The notes under the pieces: generated by a model
What the model was told of the DNA's origin: nothing
Database searches by the model: none
The model's input: only the letters and a program-made list of their open reading frames with translations
Shown here: piece after piece, positions 18,701 to 28,036 of the stretch
How the letters are laid out: every line of letters starts with the position of its first letter
Position numbering within the stretch: position 1 is the stretch's first letter
Source: an uncultured Bacteroidales bacterium
GTDB taxonomy: Bacteria > Bacteroidota > Bacteroidia > Bacteroidales > UBA932
NCBI GenBank assembly: GCA_934691625.1
Contig: CAKUTA010000003.1
Span: 124,001 to 188,000 of the forward strand
Direction: 5' to 3'
Length of the DNA stretch: 64,000 nt
Position numbers and translations under genes: made by a program

Positions 18701-19178
18701 TATCTCCCAGCAGGAGATAAATGCCATCCAGAACGCTGAGGCGGCAGGAGCATCATACGGCCTGAAGCTTGAAGGCGGTGATGTCATCCTTAATCCTGGA
18801 GACTATATGATATCTTCAGAGGATATGCCTGGATGGCTTGTGGCATCTGACGGCCCTCTCACATTGGCTCTGGATATAGAGGTGAACGATGAGCTTAAGA
18901 ATGAAGGTATCGCACGTGAGCTTGTGAACAGGATCCAGAACATCCGCAAGGACAGCGGATTCGATGTCACGGACAAGGTGGATGTGACAGTTTACGCTGA
19001 CGGCGAGACACATGACGAGATCTCCAGAGCCCTGGAATCATACCGTGACTATGTTGCGGCACAGACTCTTGCGCTTTCAGTGGAGCTGAAGCCTGCCCAG
19101 GATGCTGTGCCAGGTGCTGTCGAGACTGAGTGGAACGACGGTGTCATCAGAATTTCAGTGATCCGTAAAGGTGCCTGA
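15726..19178 (+). CDS. ileS: Isoleucyl-tRNA synthetase
   Basis: 1150 residues of a class I synthetase. The HIGH-type motif appears as GIHH at 55-58 and the KMSKS loop as K689-M-S-K-R693. Between them lie the WDTHGLPVE block and the CP1 editing domain (TTTPWTLPSNTA), and the C-terminal half holds the anticodon-binding helices. It charges tRNA-Ile. The long form and the PSANG-MPGIHH version of the motif are as in eukaryotic-like IleRS found in Bacteroidota. It is transcribed divergently from cvpA. Confidence 0.97.
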   Translation: MTFKEYKGLNLVSVGSEVLDRWKKNHAFEKSLELREGAPEFIFFEGPPSANGMPGIHHVMARSIKDAICRYKTQTGYKVNRRAGWDTHGLPVEIGVEKKLGIHKDDIGKKISVAEYNDTCRREVMKYTKEWVNMTERIGYWVDMNDPYITYDNRYIETLWYLLKKIYEKGLLYKGFSIQPYSPSDGTGLSSHELNQPGCYKDVTDTTATVQFEIIKDAKSQPLFGLETLPVYFLAWTTTPWTLPSNTALCVGPDIEYVRVKSFNPYTGSEAIYVVAKALVSEWFSPKAAELSLDDYKPGDKLIPFKVLDGMFKGSELVGIRYHQLIPWFKPLEGDAFRVISGDYVSIDEGTTGIVHIAPTFGADDKKVAAAAGIPPMMVLDRNGNPQPQVDHDGRFCLLEDLDPEYVATHVAPEYKEYAGRFVKNAFDDTLLKDAPTLDIDLCMMMKMDGRAFRIQKHVHSYPHSWRTDKPVLYYPLDAWFIKTTAVKDQMVALNKTIKWKPESTGTGRFGQWLENIQDWNLSRSRFWGTPLPVWRTEDGKEEKCIGSLKEFYAEIEKAVAAGIMPSNPLKDKGFDPENMSKENYDRIDLHRPYVDEIYLVSDSGKKMVRESDLIDVWFDSGSMPYAQEGLRALGQPKFGCTADFIAEGVDQTRGWFYTLHAIHTMISGTPAFKRVISNGLVLDKDGNKMSKRLGNAVDPFQQLDKFGPDALRWYMLTNAQPWDNLRYDEEGVDEIRRKFFGTLYNTYSFFALYANVDKFDPKAPAVPYERRPEIDRWIISLLNTLIKDVEAAYEDYDVTSAGRMIQDFVCDHLSNWYVRLNRKRFWGSADNEDKLAAYQTLYEVLKDIAILGAPIAPFYMDQLYLDLVPDGEESVHYVHMPSYDEAVIDKDLEERMELAQRASSMVLALRRKVNIKVRQPLSKLVIPVISDKVREQLEKVKSLILGEVNVKEAEFISDTTGIITKKIKPNFKTLGKVYGKRMKEIAAAFGGISQQEINAIQNAEAAGASYGLKLEGGDVILNPGDYMISSEDMPGWLVASDGPLTLALDIEVNDELKNEGIARELVNRIQNIRKDSGFDVTDKVDVTVYADGETHDEISRALESYRDYVAAQTLALSVELKPAQDAVPGAVETEWNDGVIRISVIRKGA

Positions 19179-19247
19179 CACATACGGATTATAGGATAAC
19201 CTGCGGCTCGGGCTTATATACGAGAGCTGCAAAATAGAGCTTTTATT

Positions 19248-19664
19248 ATGGAAGATAACAGACAGGATATGCAGGGAGCCGAAAGGACCCGCTACAGTGA
19301 TGAGGAACTTGAGGAGTTCAAGAAGATTATTCTTGAAATGCTCGAGAAGGCGAAGGCCGAGTACAATACTCTCAGGCGTGTCGTTATGCATAACGGTACC
19401 AATGATATAGAGGATACCACTCCGTCTTTCAAGACAGTAGAGGACGATGGTGCCATGCAGCTCTCCCGTGAGGAGGCTAGCCAGCTTGCTCAGCGTCAGT
19501 ATAAATTCATCCAGAACCTCGAGGCTGCGCTGGTGCGCATTGAGAACAAGACATACGGTATCTGCCGTGTGACAGGAAAGCTCATCCCTAAGGAGCGTCT
19601 CCGTCTTGTCCCTCATGCCACTCTTACGGTGGAGGCCAAGGAGAAGATGAACAAGGGAAAGTAG
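19248..19664 (+). CDS. TraR/DksA-like protein with most zinc ligands lost
   Basis: 138 residues: an N-terminal coiled coil (about 17-90) and a C-terminal globular piece with YGICRVTGKLIPKERL, which aligns with the DksA zinc-finger block. Only one cysteine (C106) of the usual four remains, so a zinc finger is not expected. DksA-type proteins bind RNA polymerase through its secondary channel and modulate transcription with ppGpp. The gene is 69 bases after ileS and one base before lspA, a familiar order in this phylum. The degenerate finger seems to be a lineage trait, not decay, since the surrounding sequence is well kept. Confidence 0.82.
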   Translation: MEDNRQDMQGAERTRYSDEELEEFKKIILEMLEKAKAEYNTLRRVVMHNGTNDIEDTTPSFKTVEDDGAMQLSREEASQLAQRQYKFIQNLEAALVRIENKTYGICRVTGKLIPKERLRLVPHATLTVEAKEKMNKGK

Positions 19665-19665
19665 T

Positions 19666-20334
19666 ATGAAGGTCTCTAGAGGCAGAATACTGCTTATCAT
19701 AGGAATTTTGCTGGTGGTCATTGATCAGGTCATAAAGGTCCTGGTCAAGGCCAACATGACAATCGGCGAGCATTTCAATGTGCTTGGCGACTGGTTTCAG
19801 ATCTTGTTTATCGAGAACGAGGGCATGGCTTTCGGCATGAAGTTCGGCGGGATGGCGGGCAAGTTCGTCCTCACATTTTTCCGTCTTGTCCTTTTCGGAT
19901 TCCTATGCTGGTGGATAACCCGGCTGGACCGCAAGGGACATCAGGTAAAGGTCAATGCCGGGAAAGACAATGCTTCTGTAGCTTACGTTCATGTGCCTAC
20001 AGGTGTGCTCGTAGGGCTTACGCTTATTACAGCCGGGGCTTTCGGAAACATCATAGACTGTTTGCTCTACGGGCAGATATTCTCAGCGTCCACCCCTTAT
20101 GAGGTGGCGCTGCTTGGAGGCAGCTATGCGCCTGTGATGTTCGGCAAGGTGGTGGATATGTTCTACTTCCCTCTCATCGACACCACATGGCCGTCATGGG
20201 TGCCGTTCCTTGGCGGGCATCCTCTGCGCTTCTTCGAGCCAGTGTTCAATTTCGCGGACAGCTGTGTGACAGTGGGAGCATTCTACCTCATTCTGTTCCA
20301 GTATAAGTTCTTCGCATCGGAAGAGAAAAAATAA
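19666..20334 (+). CDS. lspA: Lipoprotein signal peptidase (signal peptidase II)
   Basis: 222 residues with four membrane helices. The catalytic aspartates are visible as D131 in GNIIDCLLYG and D198 in FNFADSCVTVG, and the N-terminal DQVIK motif is present. It cleaves prolipoproteins before the lipidated cysteine; this window alone encodes about ten candidate substrates. It is longer than the E. coli enzyme because of insertions between helices 2 and 3 and before the last helix, as seen in Bacteroidota. It begins one base after the DksA-like gene's stop. Confidence 0.95.
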   Translation: MKVSRGRILLIIGILLVVIDQVIKVLVKANMTIGEHFNVLGDWFQILFIENEGMAFGMKFGGMAGKFVLTFFRLVLFGFLCWWITRLDRKGHQVKVNAGKDNASVAYVHVPTGVLVGLTLITAGAFGNIIDCLLYGQIFSASTPYEVALLGGSYAPVMFGKVVDMFYFPLIDTTWPSWVPFLGGHPLRFFEPVFNFADSCVTVGAFYLILFQYKFFASEEKK

Positions 20335-20355
20335 CTTCTAAAGTATTCTTAATAA

Positions 20356-20404
20356 ATCAAGCATTCCCGGGATAGCTGCCAAGCCTGTTTTGGGAATGCT
20401 TGAT
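20356..20404. terminator. Terminator-like hairpin after lspA
   Basis: Perfect 13-bp arms, ATCAAGCATTCCC at 20356-20368 and its complement at 20392-20404, with a 23-base loop. There is no immediate T-run; a small CCTAA/TTAGG hairpin followed by five T lies at 20414-20432 and may complete termination. Confidence 0.55.
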
Positions 20405-20680
20405 CCGTTATGGCCTAATGTTTTAGGTTTTTATGCCTATCTGTGTATTCCAGCCAGATTTCAAAACAGCTTCTAAAACTATTCCGTAGATATAAGAGCT
20501 TTTCGGCATGAATTTTAACAGTTTCTAAACTTTTTTGAAAAATTTTCATGTTAAGAATCGTAATTTCTACCCCCCCCTATGTTAATATTTTTAAATGAAT
20601 TAAGGAAACTTAAAAATAATCTAGATTAATTTAACGTTATAAAAATCGTAAATATGCACATTCATAGCATTTTACGAAGT

Positions 20681-20712
20681 GTTGCATTTTAAAAATACAT
20701 TTTTCATATTTG
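20681..20712 (+). promoter_or_regulatory. Promoter for the first susCD-protease locus
   Basis: GTTG at 20681-20684 and CATATTTG at 20705-20712 are 20 bases apart, one mismatch each from the Bacteroides consensus. The leader of about 88 bases has a hairpin with arms GCGTATG (20756-20762) and CATACGC (20766-20772) around a three-base loop. Confidence 0.5.
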
Positions 20713-20806
20713 CAGCAAGTGCTTAAGAAAACACCGCTGATGACGAGCGGAAAATGCGTATGGCACATACGCGCATGTATAAAATATTTATGTTAAACTA
20801 ATCAAT

Positions 20807-23800
20807 ATGCTTATGAAAAAGATTTGTCTTCTTTTCACGGCAGTCCTGATGCTTGGACTCTCTGTGGCAGCGAATGCCCAGAGCTTCAAGGTGTCAGGAG
20901 TCGTTACAGATGCAGGTACGGGCGAAGCGATACCGTTTGCATCTGTCGTAGTAAAGGGTACAATGAACGGAATCAGCACGGATGCTGACGGAAAGTACTC
21001 CATTTCTGCAAGTAAAGGTGAAATCCTCGTATTTTCATCCATCGGATATCAGTCTGTGGAAGTTGCTGTAGGTGACAAGGCTGTTGTCGATGCGAGGCTT
21101 GAATCTGATCAGGAACTTCTTGACGAGACCATCGTCGTCGCCTATGGTACAGCCACCAAGAGCTCATTTACAGGCTCTGCATCCATGGTGAAGGCCGAGA
21201 CTATCGAGAACCGTGTCGCTACGAATGTGACATCCGCATTGGCAGGAACAACCCCTGGTGTCCAGATTATTTCATCTTCCGGTGACCCTGCTTCCAACGG
21301 CGGAACTATCAGAATCCGTGGTATAGGTTCAATGAGTGCCAGCAACAACCCTCTTTATATTGTAGATGGCATGCCTTACGACGGCTCTATCTCTGACATC
21401 AACCCTAACGATGTCGAGTCAATGTCTGTCCTCAAGGATGCAGCGGCAAGCGCCATCTATGGTGCCCGCGGTGCGAATGGTGTCATTCTCATCACTACCA
21501 AGAAGGCAAAGGCTGGGGACGCTACCGTGAAGTTCGATGCAAGATTCGGCTCCAACTCCCGCCTTATCCCTCAGTATGACGTGATCACGGATCCGGGCCA
21601 GTACTATGAGACCCATTACAGAATGATGTACAATTCTCAGATCTATGCCGGGAAGACATCTGCAGAGGCTTATGCCTATGCGGACAAATACCTCCTGGAC
21701 AAGAATAACGGCGGTCTCGGGTATCTCGTATATACTGTTCCTGAAGGGGAAAAGCTTATCGGTACCAACTTCAAGCTGAACCCTAACGCCACCCTCGGAT
21801 ATTCAGACGGCACATACTGGTACACACCTGATGACTGGTATGACGAGGTGTTCCACAGCTCATTCCGCCAGGAGTACAATCTTTCTGTATCAGGCTCCAA
21901 GGACCGCTTCTCTTATTTTGGAAGTGTCGGCTTCCTTAATGATGGCGGTATCGTGAACAATTCTGGCTACAAGCGTTATACTGCACGTATAAATACAGAC
22001 TATCAGGCAAAGAGCTGGCTGAAGTTCACTACCAACCTAAGCTATGCGCACTCTGATTCGCAGGTTGCATCTTATGGTTCGTCATACGGTTCTTCGACCA
22101 ATGTGTTCTATACAGCCAACATGATGGCCCCTATCTATCCTCTCTATGTCCGTGATGCAGAAACTCACGAGATTATGAAGGAAGATGGCCGTATTGTATA
22201 TGATGCCAACCAGACAAATTTCTCGCGTGCGTCTTTCCAAGGAAATGCTGTCCGTGATAATGAGGTGAACAAGAAACAGATATACGGTGATGTCCTTACC
22301 GGGAAAGTCGGTGGTGTCATTACTCCGGTGAAAGGGCTCTCGCTGACTGCCAATGTCGGATTCATGAGCGACAACAGCAGGGCAAACTATCTTTATAGTC
22401 CATTCGGTTCAGCAAGCTCAGTCGATGGACAGGTATATGTGTCAAGTTCAAGGGTGTTTACTGTAAATACCCAGTATCTCGCTGAATACAAGACGGATTT
22501 CGGAGGAAGCAAGCATAATTTCGATATTCTTGCAGGATTCGAGATGTACAAGCTTAAATCACAGACATTCTCAGGAAGCAACGATCACCTTTTCAGTCCG
22601 CTTATCGGAGAACTGAACAACGCCGACGGAACGAAGAACCGCGCTGTCAATTCAGCGACAGCCGATTATATGACTGAAGGTATTCTTTCCCGCGCACAGT
22701 ATGACTACGACGGACGCTATTTCGTCAGCGCATCATTCCGTCGTGACGCTTCTTCACGTTTCGCTCCTGGTCACCGCTGGGGCAACTTCGGCAGCGTGGG
22801 TGCAGCATGGCTTATGTCCAAGGAATCATTCCTTAGTGATGTGTCTTGGGTGAATATGCTGAAGCTTAAGGCCAGCTACGGTCTTCAGGGCAATGACAGA
22901 GTGGGTACGACATATTATCCATATTCGGATCAGTATTCTCACTCATACAATGAGGAAACAGGCGAATATTCATTGACCCTCACTTATAAGGGCAATGATG
23001 AACTTACTTGGGAGTCATCCCACTCTTTCAATGTCGGTGCAGACTTTGAACTCTTCAACGGCTATCTTAATGGTACAGTGGAATACTTCAACCGCAAGAC
23101 TTCAGACCTGCTTTATAATAAGGACGTGCCTCTTTCTGCAGGAAACCCTACCGGTTATTATCCTGTCAATGTGGGCTCCATCAGAAACTACGGCGCAGAG
23201 ATCTCCCTTGATGGAAAGATCATTGATACCAAGAAAGTGTCCTGGACATGGAACGCCAACTTCAGCCACTATAAGAACAAGATTCTTGCTTTGGATGACA
23301 GCGTTTCGGAGAACGGTATCAAGGGCTCGAACTATATCTACAAGATCGGCGGCTCACTCTATGAGGCATACATGTACAAATATGCAGGCGTAGATAAGGA
23401 AACAGGAAAGGCAATGTACTATTGCAAGGCCAAGGATGAGGCTGGAAACGAATACGTGACTACGACTACAGACTTCGACAAGGCGGACAGGTTCGAGTGC
23501 GGCTCTGTTCTTCCTAAGCTCTACGGAGGCTTCGGAACATCGCTCAATGCATTCGGCTTCGATTTCTCCATCCAGTTCTCATATCAGCTCGGAGGAAGAT
23601 ACTATGACGGTACTTACCAGGCACTTATGCATACATCCTCATCTGCAGGTACGGCATGGCATAAGGATGCCCTGAAGGCTTGGACTCCGGAGAATACTGA
23701 CACTGACGTGCCTCGTCTCGATGGCAGCACAGCAGAAGGCCAGTCTGCAATCGACAGATATCTTATAAGCTCCAATTATCTGAGCCTTAATAATGTAACC

Positions 23801-24019
23801 CTCGGATACACGTTCCCAAAGAAATGGATGGATGCGATCAGGATAGCCGGCATCAGAATATATGTCACAGGTGACAACCTTGCAGTAGTTACTGCGCGTA
23901 AGGGTGTCGATCCTCGCTACTCTATGGGACTCGGTTCCTATACTTCGGGATCAGGTCTTAACAGTGGTTCATATTCGGCATTGAGAAATATCACTGGAGG
24001 TATTACACTTACATTCTAA
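20807..24019 (+). CDS. SusC/RagA-type TonB-dependent outer-membrane transporter
   Basis: 1070 residues. Signal peptide (cleavage after NAQ, about residue 26), a carboxypeptidase-like beta-sandwich domain (VSGVVTDAGTGEAIPFASV), a plug with VLKDAAASAIYGARGANGVI, then a long 22-strand barrel ending in aromatic Phe. It has no STN signalling domain, unlike the SusC at 58888. It would import a substrate bound by the adjacent SusD, driven by TonB. An alternative start at 20813 (ATG AAA AAG) is equally likely. The SusD gene follows by 14 bases. Proteases downstream suggest peptide or protein fragments as cargo, but the cargo cannot be read from sequence. Confidence 0.93.
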   Translation: MLMKKICLLFTAVLMLGLSVAANAQSFKVSGVVTDAGTGEAIPFASVVVKGTMNGISTDADGKYSISASKGEILVFSSIGYQSVEVAVGDKAVVDARLESDQELLDETIVVAYGTATKSSFTGSASMVKAETIENRVATNVTSALAGTTPGVQIISSSGDPASNGGTIRIRGIGSMSASNNPLYIVDGMPYDGSISDINPNDVESMSVLKDAAASAIYGARGANGVILITTKKAKAGDATVKFDARFGSNSRLIPQYDVITDPGQYYETHYRMMYNSQIYAGKTSAEAYAYADKYLLDKNNGGLGYLVYTVPEGEKLIGTNFKLNPNATLGYSDGTYWYTPDDWYDEVFHSSFRQEYNLSVSGSKDRFSYFGSVGFLNDGGIVNNSGYKRYTARINTDYQAKSWLKFTTNLSYAHSDSQVASYGSSYGSSTNVFYTANMMAPIYPLYVRDAETHEIMKEDGRIVYDANQTNFSRASFQGNAVRDNEVNKKQIYGDVLTGKVGGVITPVKGLSLTANVGFMSDNSRANYLYSPFGSASSVDGQVYVSSSRVFTVNTQYLAEYKTDFGGSKHNFDILAGFEMYKLKSQTFSGSNDHLFSPLIGELNNADGTKNRAVNSATADYMTEGILSRAQYDYDGRYFVSASFRRDASSRFAPGHRWGNFGSVGAAWLMSKESFLSDVSWVNMLKLKASYGLQGNDRVGTTYYPYSDQYSHSYNEETGEYSLTLTYKGNDELTWESSHSFNVGADFELFNGYLNGTVEYFNRKTSDLLYNKDVPLSAGNPTGYYPVNVGSIRNYGAEISLDGKIIDTKKVSWTWNANFSHYKNKILALDDSVSENGIKGSNYIYKIGGSLYEAYMYKYAGVDKETGKAMYYCKAKDEAGNEYVTTTTDFDKADRFECGSVLPKLYGGFGTSLNAFGFDFSIQFSYQLGGRYYDGTYQALMHTSSSAGTAWHKDALKAWTPENTDTDVPRLDGSTAEGQSAIDRYLISSNYLSLNNVTLGYTFPKKWMDAIRIAGIRIYVTGDNLAVVTARKGVDPRYSMGLGSYTSGSGLNSGSYSALRNITGGITLTF

Positions 24020-24033
24020 AAAGGAGAAGCGAC

Positions 24034-25671
24034 ATGAAAATCTTAAAATATACAATATTTGCATCTGCAGCAGTGGCATTGGCATCCTGCTCAGATTTGA
24101 ATAACCTGCAGCCGCAGGGTGGGACTATCCTTGCCGATCAGGTCAAGGAAATCAATGAGATACTTCCGCAGAGAGCAGAGGCTACATATTCGGGAATGTA
24201 TGTGAAGCTAGGTCAGCCATTGAGCCTGGATTCATTTAAGGACGAACGTCCAGACGATTTCGCTTTCATAATGATGGCTTTTTCTAATGACATTGAGGGG
24301 GCCGATATGGTGCTTTCGGACAGCGGCTATAACTGGTTCAGTGTCTGTGGCGAGCTGACATCCAGAAATGCAGATTATGCCAACCCTTATATCAGATACG
24401 CTTCAGCGTATAATGAGATCGCTCTTGCGAACACTGTGATTACTTCCTACAATGTAGATGAGAATACGGCTAAGGATGTCCTATATATTGTGGCGCAGGC
24501 GCGGGCCATACGCGCCTTCTCCTATCTGAACCTTGCTCCGTATTATCAGTTCAACTACCAGATAGCCAAGGACAAGCCTTGCGTTCCTATCGTTACAGAG
24601 AGCACGACTGATTTTGCCAGCAATCCTAGGGCAAGCGTCGAGGAAGTCTATAATCTGATTGTCGATGACCTTACTTATGCGATTGATAATCTTGAAGGCT
24701 ACAAGAGACCTGACAAGTCGAAGATTGACCGGCAGGTGGCTTACGGACTCCGTGCAAGGGCGTACCTGGATATGGGTGAATGGGCCAAGGCAGCAGAAGA
24801 TGCAGAGAAGGCAGCAGAAGGATATACTCCTGCTACTATTGCCGAAGTCTCGGTTCCGTCATTCTATAATATCTCGGATCACAACTGGCTTTGGGGATAT
24901 GACATGACTGTTGATCAGGCGCAGCGCGAGCCTGCGGCAACTTCAAGTGCATGGCTCCGTTCCCTGTCCGGAAATTCATATTCGGCGGCCTGCCAGGTTT
25001 ATTCCAGATGCAATACATTGCTGTATAACAAGATCCCTTCTACAGATGTGCGTAAAGGATGGTGGGTGGATGAGGATCTGTATTCACCGCTTCTGGATAA
25101 GGTCTCATGGAATGGCAAGTCCGGGAAGGAGCTGTCCAATCTCGAAATCACCAATGAGAAGATGGCTTTCCAGCCTTATACAAATGTGAAGTTCGGTATG
25201 TACACTGTCGGTGGAACTACCAATGAGGAGGACTGGCCTTTCATGCGTGTTGAGGAGATGATCCTTATCCGTGCCGAGGCTCTCTATAGAAGTGGACAGC
25301 AGGAAGAAGGCAAGAAGGTCCTCAGCGATTTCGTGAATACATACCGCGACCCTGCATATAATGTAGATGCGACAGGCCGTACATTTGAGAACGAGGTGTG
25401 GTTCCAGCGCCGTGTGGAACTCTGGGGCGAGGGCTTCGCAAGCTCTGACACCAGGCGCCTTAACAAGCCTCTTGTAAGGTTCCACGACAATGCTGAAAGC
25501 ACCAATATGCCTGCGGCGTTCAGATTTAACATGACCGCTGACGATGGCTGGTGGCTTCTTAGGTTCACGACGAGCGAGCTTAACACGAACCTTTCCATCG
25601 AGGATAACAGGGAAGGCTCACAGCCAAAACAGGATCAGAATCCTGAACTTAGGGACGGCGTTACGGACTAA
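24034..25671 (+). CDS. SusD/RagB-type substrate-binding lipoprotein
   Basis: 545 residues. Signal peptide with lipobox cysteine at residue 19 (LASC-SDLN). The body has the helical TPR-like scaffold of SusD proteins: the early LPQRAEATYSGMY stretch, the AQARAIRAFSYLNLAPYYQ helix pair, and the C-terminal VEEMILIRAEALYR motif. It forms the lid over the SusC barrel on the cell surface and captures the ligand. It is the second gene of the locus, 14 bases after susC. Confidence 0.92.
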   Translation: MKILKYTIFASAAVALASCSDLNNLQPQGGTILADQVKEINEILPQRAEATYSGMYVKLGQPLSLDSFKDERPDDFAFIMMAFSNDIEGADMVLSDSGYNWFSVCGELTSRNADYANPYIRYASAYNEIALANTVITSYNVDENTAKDVLYIVAQARAIRAFSYLNLAPYYQFNYQIAKDKPCVPIVTESTTDFASNPRASVEEVYNLIVDDLTYAIDNLEGYKRPDKSKIDRQVAYGLRARAYLDMGEWAKAAEDAEKAAEGYTPATIAEVSVPSFYNISDHNWLWGYDMTVDQAQREPAATSSAWLRSLSGNSYSAACQVYSRCNTLLYNKIPSTDVRKGWWVDEDLYSPLLDKVSWNGKSGKELSNLEITNEKMAFQPYTNVKFGMYTVGGTTNEEDWPFMRVEEMILIRAEALYRSGQQEEGKKVLSDFVNTYRDPAYNVDATGRTFENEVWFQRRVELWGEGFASSDTRRLNKPLVRFHDNAESTNMPAAFRFNMTADDGWWLLRFTTSELNTNLSIEDNREGSQPKQDQNPELRDGVTD

Positions 25672-25689
25672 TATTAAAATTACAGAATT

Positions 25690-27951
25690 ATGAATAAGTT
25701 ATTTAAAAATATACTGTATCTTTCATCATTGACCCTTGCCCTGGCTGCATGCCAGGAAGAGGTGGTGGAGCCCGGTGAAAAGGATGTTGACGGATGCTTC
25801 GGAGTGTATTTTCCGGCTCAGGAGGATGCTGTCGATCTTACATTGGATCCGGCGGACCCTACATCCGCTACTATTACCGTGATGCGTAAGAATGCCGTTG
25901 GCGAGATTACTGTTCCTGTCACTGTGCAGGATACCAGCGGCCTGTTCGTATATTCTCCTATTACTTTCGAGGATGGGCAGACTGAGACCACTTTCAATGT
26001 CACGTTCGATGAGATCGGGATCGGAAATTCCTACCTTGTCTCATTCTCGATTGATGACCCTCTGTATGCTTCAAAATACAGCAGCAACCCTGCATCTATA
26101 GACCTGAAGGTTATCCGTGAGAAATGGAATAGCCTTGGCGTCGGCACATGGGACGAGGAGGGATATTTCGAGTTTGGAGGTGTTCCTGACAATGTTGTCA
26201 TCTACCAGAATGATCTGGACAAGAATCTTTACAGAATAGCATTGAAATATCCGGATCCGGAGAAGCCAAGTGAGACCTATGCTGTATATTCGGATGACAG
26301 TGATGAATATCTGACTCTTCGCGTGCTGAAGACTGGGGATGAATATGCGGGTGTGAAAGTTACAACAGACGGGCTTGTGGCGTTCAATATTTTCGATACA
26401 GGTATCTATAACAAGAATTATCCATCCTCTCCGATATGGTTCGTTCATCCTTCCGGGTTCACAAGTTTGGCATCGGAGGATAAATGGCAGCACAACAAGG
26501 TGCTTATGTATCAGAACGATAAAGATAAGACTCCTGCCGGAATCCAGCTTGCTCCATATTATTACATCAATGGCGTTGGCGGATGGAATTACACTCAGAA
26601 TGATGGCATCATCACGATAGTATTCCCTGGTGCAGTCCTTACAGACTATTCTGTCGAAATCGCGTCTGGTGAGTCTGCGGATGGTGAAATTCCAGTGGAG
26701 TTCACTCTCGGAAAGGATGTGGCTGAGGCCAAGTATGCCGCTTATGAGGGCGAGCTCAGCAAGGCTGCCGGCGAGAGGCATGCTAACGCTATCGCCAAAG
26801 GCACCGAGGAGTCTCAGGCAGTTCCTGAGTCCGGTGCTGTTTCATTGAAGTTCGACAAGTCTGGTGTGTATTCAGTGGTTGCCGTCACATTCGATGAGAA
26901 GGGTGCATTCCAGTCAAGCGATGTGGCAACGTTTAATTATGTCGCTAAGGGCGATGAGGACAATTATGCTGTGAATGTCTCTGCCGGTCTGGAGCTTACG
27001 TCCAGATATGAGCCGGAAGGATATTCGAAACTGAACTCGGCACAGTTCTATGTCTATGGCAAGGATCTGACAGCCTTGAAGGCAGGTATATATCAGACAG
27101 AGAAACTTGATATGGAAAAGATCGATTCTATCGCAAGGGCTCCTAAGTCTGTAAGCGACAGTCTTCTGAATCTTGCCAATACTACAGGGTGGTCTGACCT
27201 TGCGACCGGTCTATCTCCTCTCACGGATTATACTCTCGTAGTGTGGGCATCCAACGGATATGCTTCAAAGGTGGTTACTGCTGAGGTTACTACTGAAGGA
27301 CTTCCAAGAGTGAAGAAAGGTACTGGTACTTATGAATATTCGTTGCTGTTTACAAATTCTGACGGTTCTCCATACCCGGATGAAGGTCTGTCGTTGTATG
27401 TTGACCCTAATTACAAGAACACCTATGTGATTCCTAACTGGGGGTATGGTGTGGATTTTACATTTACCTATGATGCTTCTAGCGGTGCCGTAAATGTACC
27501 GGTACAGGCTACCGGAGCGGAAGGAGAAGATGGAATGATATACATCGGTGAAGCTAAAATGATATTCAAACCGACAGCCTCGTTCTATGATAAACTTGTC
27601 GATAGCAAGTATGACACGGCAACAGGAACATTTGAGTTCTGTGTAGGTTACTTTGATTCTGAGGGCGCTTATGCTTACGGTGTCGAGACTTTCAAGGTCG
27701 ATGGCAATGTCGCATTTACCTCTGCCGGCAAGGCTTCCGCAAGACCTTACTCCGTGAAGCTGAACAATATCGGCGGCAAGCTCCGCGGCTCTCATGTTGC
27801 AGTCAAGAAGACCGCATCGGGAATGAACTTCGCAGGAATACGTGCAGAGAGAGAGGTTTCTTCTGCAGAGTTCAGTGCAAGGGCTATTCGGAAGGGCTCT
27901 GTCTCACGCGAGATGAAGTTCACGAGGATATCTGCCCGAATCACCAGATAA
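25690..27951 (+). CDS. Large surface lipoprotein, SusE/F-position binding protein
   Basis: 753 residues. The lipobox cysteine is at residue 20, followed by QEEVVEPGE, an acidic stretch that fits the surface-export signal described for Bacteroidota lipoproteins. Residues about 40-140 look like a Calx-beta-type domain (paired strands, EITVPVTVQDTSG then FEDGQTETTFNVTF). Further beta-sandwich segments and a fibronectin-III-like region (about 500-540, SPLTDYTLVVWASNG) follow. No enzyme motif is seen. Its place after susD is where PULs keep extra surface-binding proteins. It is 18 bases after susD and 85 before the first protease. Confidence 0.6.
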   Translation: MNKLFKNILYLSSLTLALAACQEEVVEPGEKDVDGCFGVYFPAQEDAVDLTLDPADPTSATITVMRKNAVGEITVPVTVQDTSGLFVYSPITFEDGQTETTFNVTFDEIGIGNSYLVSFSIDDPLYASKYSSNPASIDLKVIREKWNSLGVGTWDEEGYFEFGGVPDNVVIYQNDLDKNLYRIALKYPDPEKPSETYAVYSDDSDEYLTLRVLKTGDEYAGVKVTTDGLVAFNIFDTGIYNKNYPSSPIWFVHPSGFTSLASEDKWQHNKVLMYQNDKDKTPAGIQLAPYYYINGVGGWNYTQNDGIITIVFPGAVLTDYSVEIASGESADGEIPVEFTLGKDVAEAKYAAYEGELSKAAGERHANAIAKGTEESQAVPESGAVSLKFDKSGVYSVVAVTFDEKGAFQSSDVATFNYVAKGDEDNYAVNVSAGLELTSRYEPEGYSKLNSAQFYVYGKDLTALKAGIYQTEKLDMEKIDSIARAPKSVSDSLLNLANTTGWSDLATGLSPLTDYTLVVWASNGYASKVVTAEVTTEGLPRVKKGTGTYEYSLLFTNSDGSPYPDEGLSLYVDPNYKNTYVIPNWGYGVDFTFTYDASSGAVNVPVQATGAEGEDGMIYIGEAKMIFKPTASFYDKLVDSKYDTATGTFEFCVGYFDSEGAYAYGVETFKVDGNVAFTSAGKASARPYSVKLNNIGGKLRGSHVAVKKTASGMNFAGIRAEREVSSAEFSARAIRKGSVSREMKFTRISARITR

Positions 27952-28036
27952 TGCCTCTGGAAAAAATATAAAACATTGATATATGGACCTGTAGTCGGGG
28001 AAAGATACGGCTGCAGGTTCTGTTATATTTTAAGAT

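Larger units (their letters stand above)
20335..20806. other. Intergenic region upstream of the first susC
   Basis: 470 AT-rich bases with no gene. It holds the hairpin after lspA (20356-20404), a run of eight C at 20570-20577, a promoter (20681-20712) and a leader hairpin (20756-20772). Confidence 0.7.

Noticed and set aside
20570..20577. C8 run as a coding phase-variation switch
   Set aside because: It lies upstream of the promoter and outside any gene, so it cannot shift a reading frame; kept only as a minor observation.
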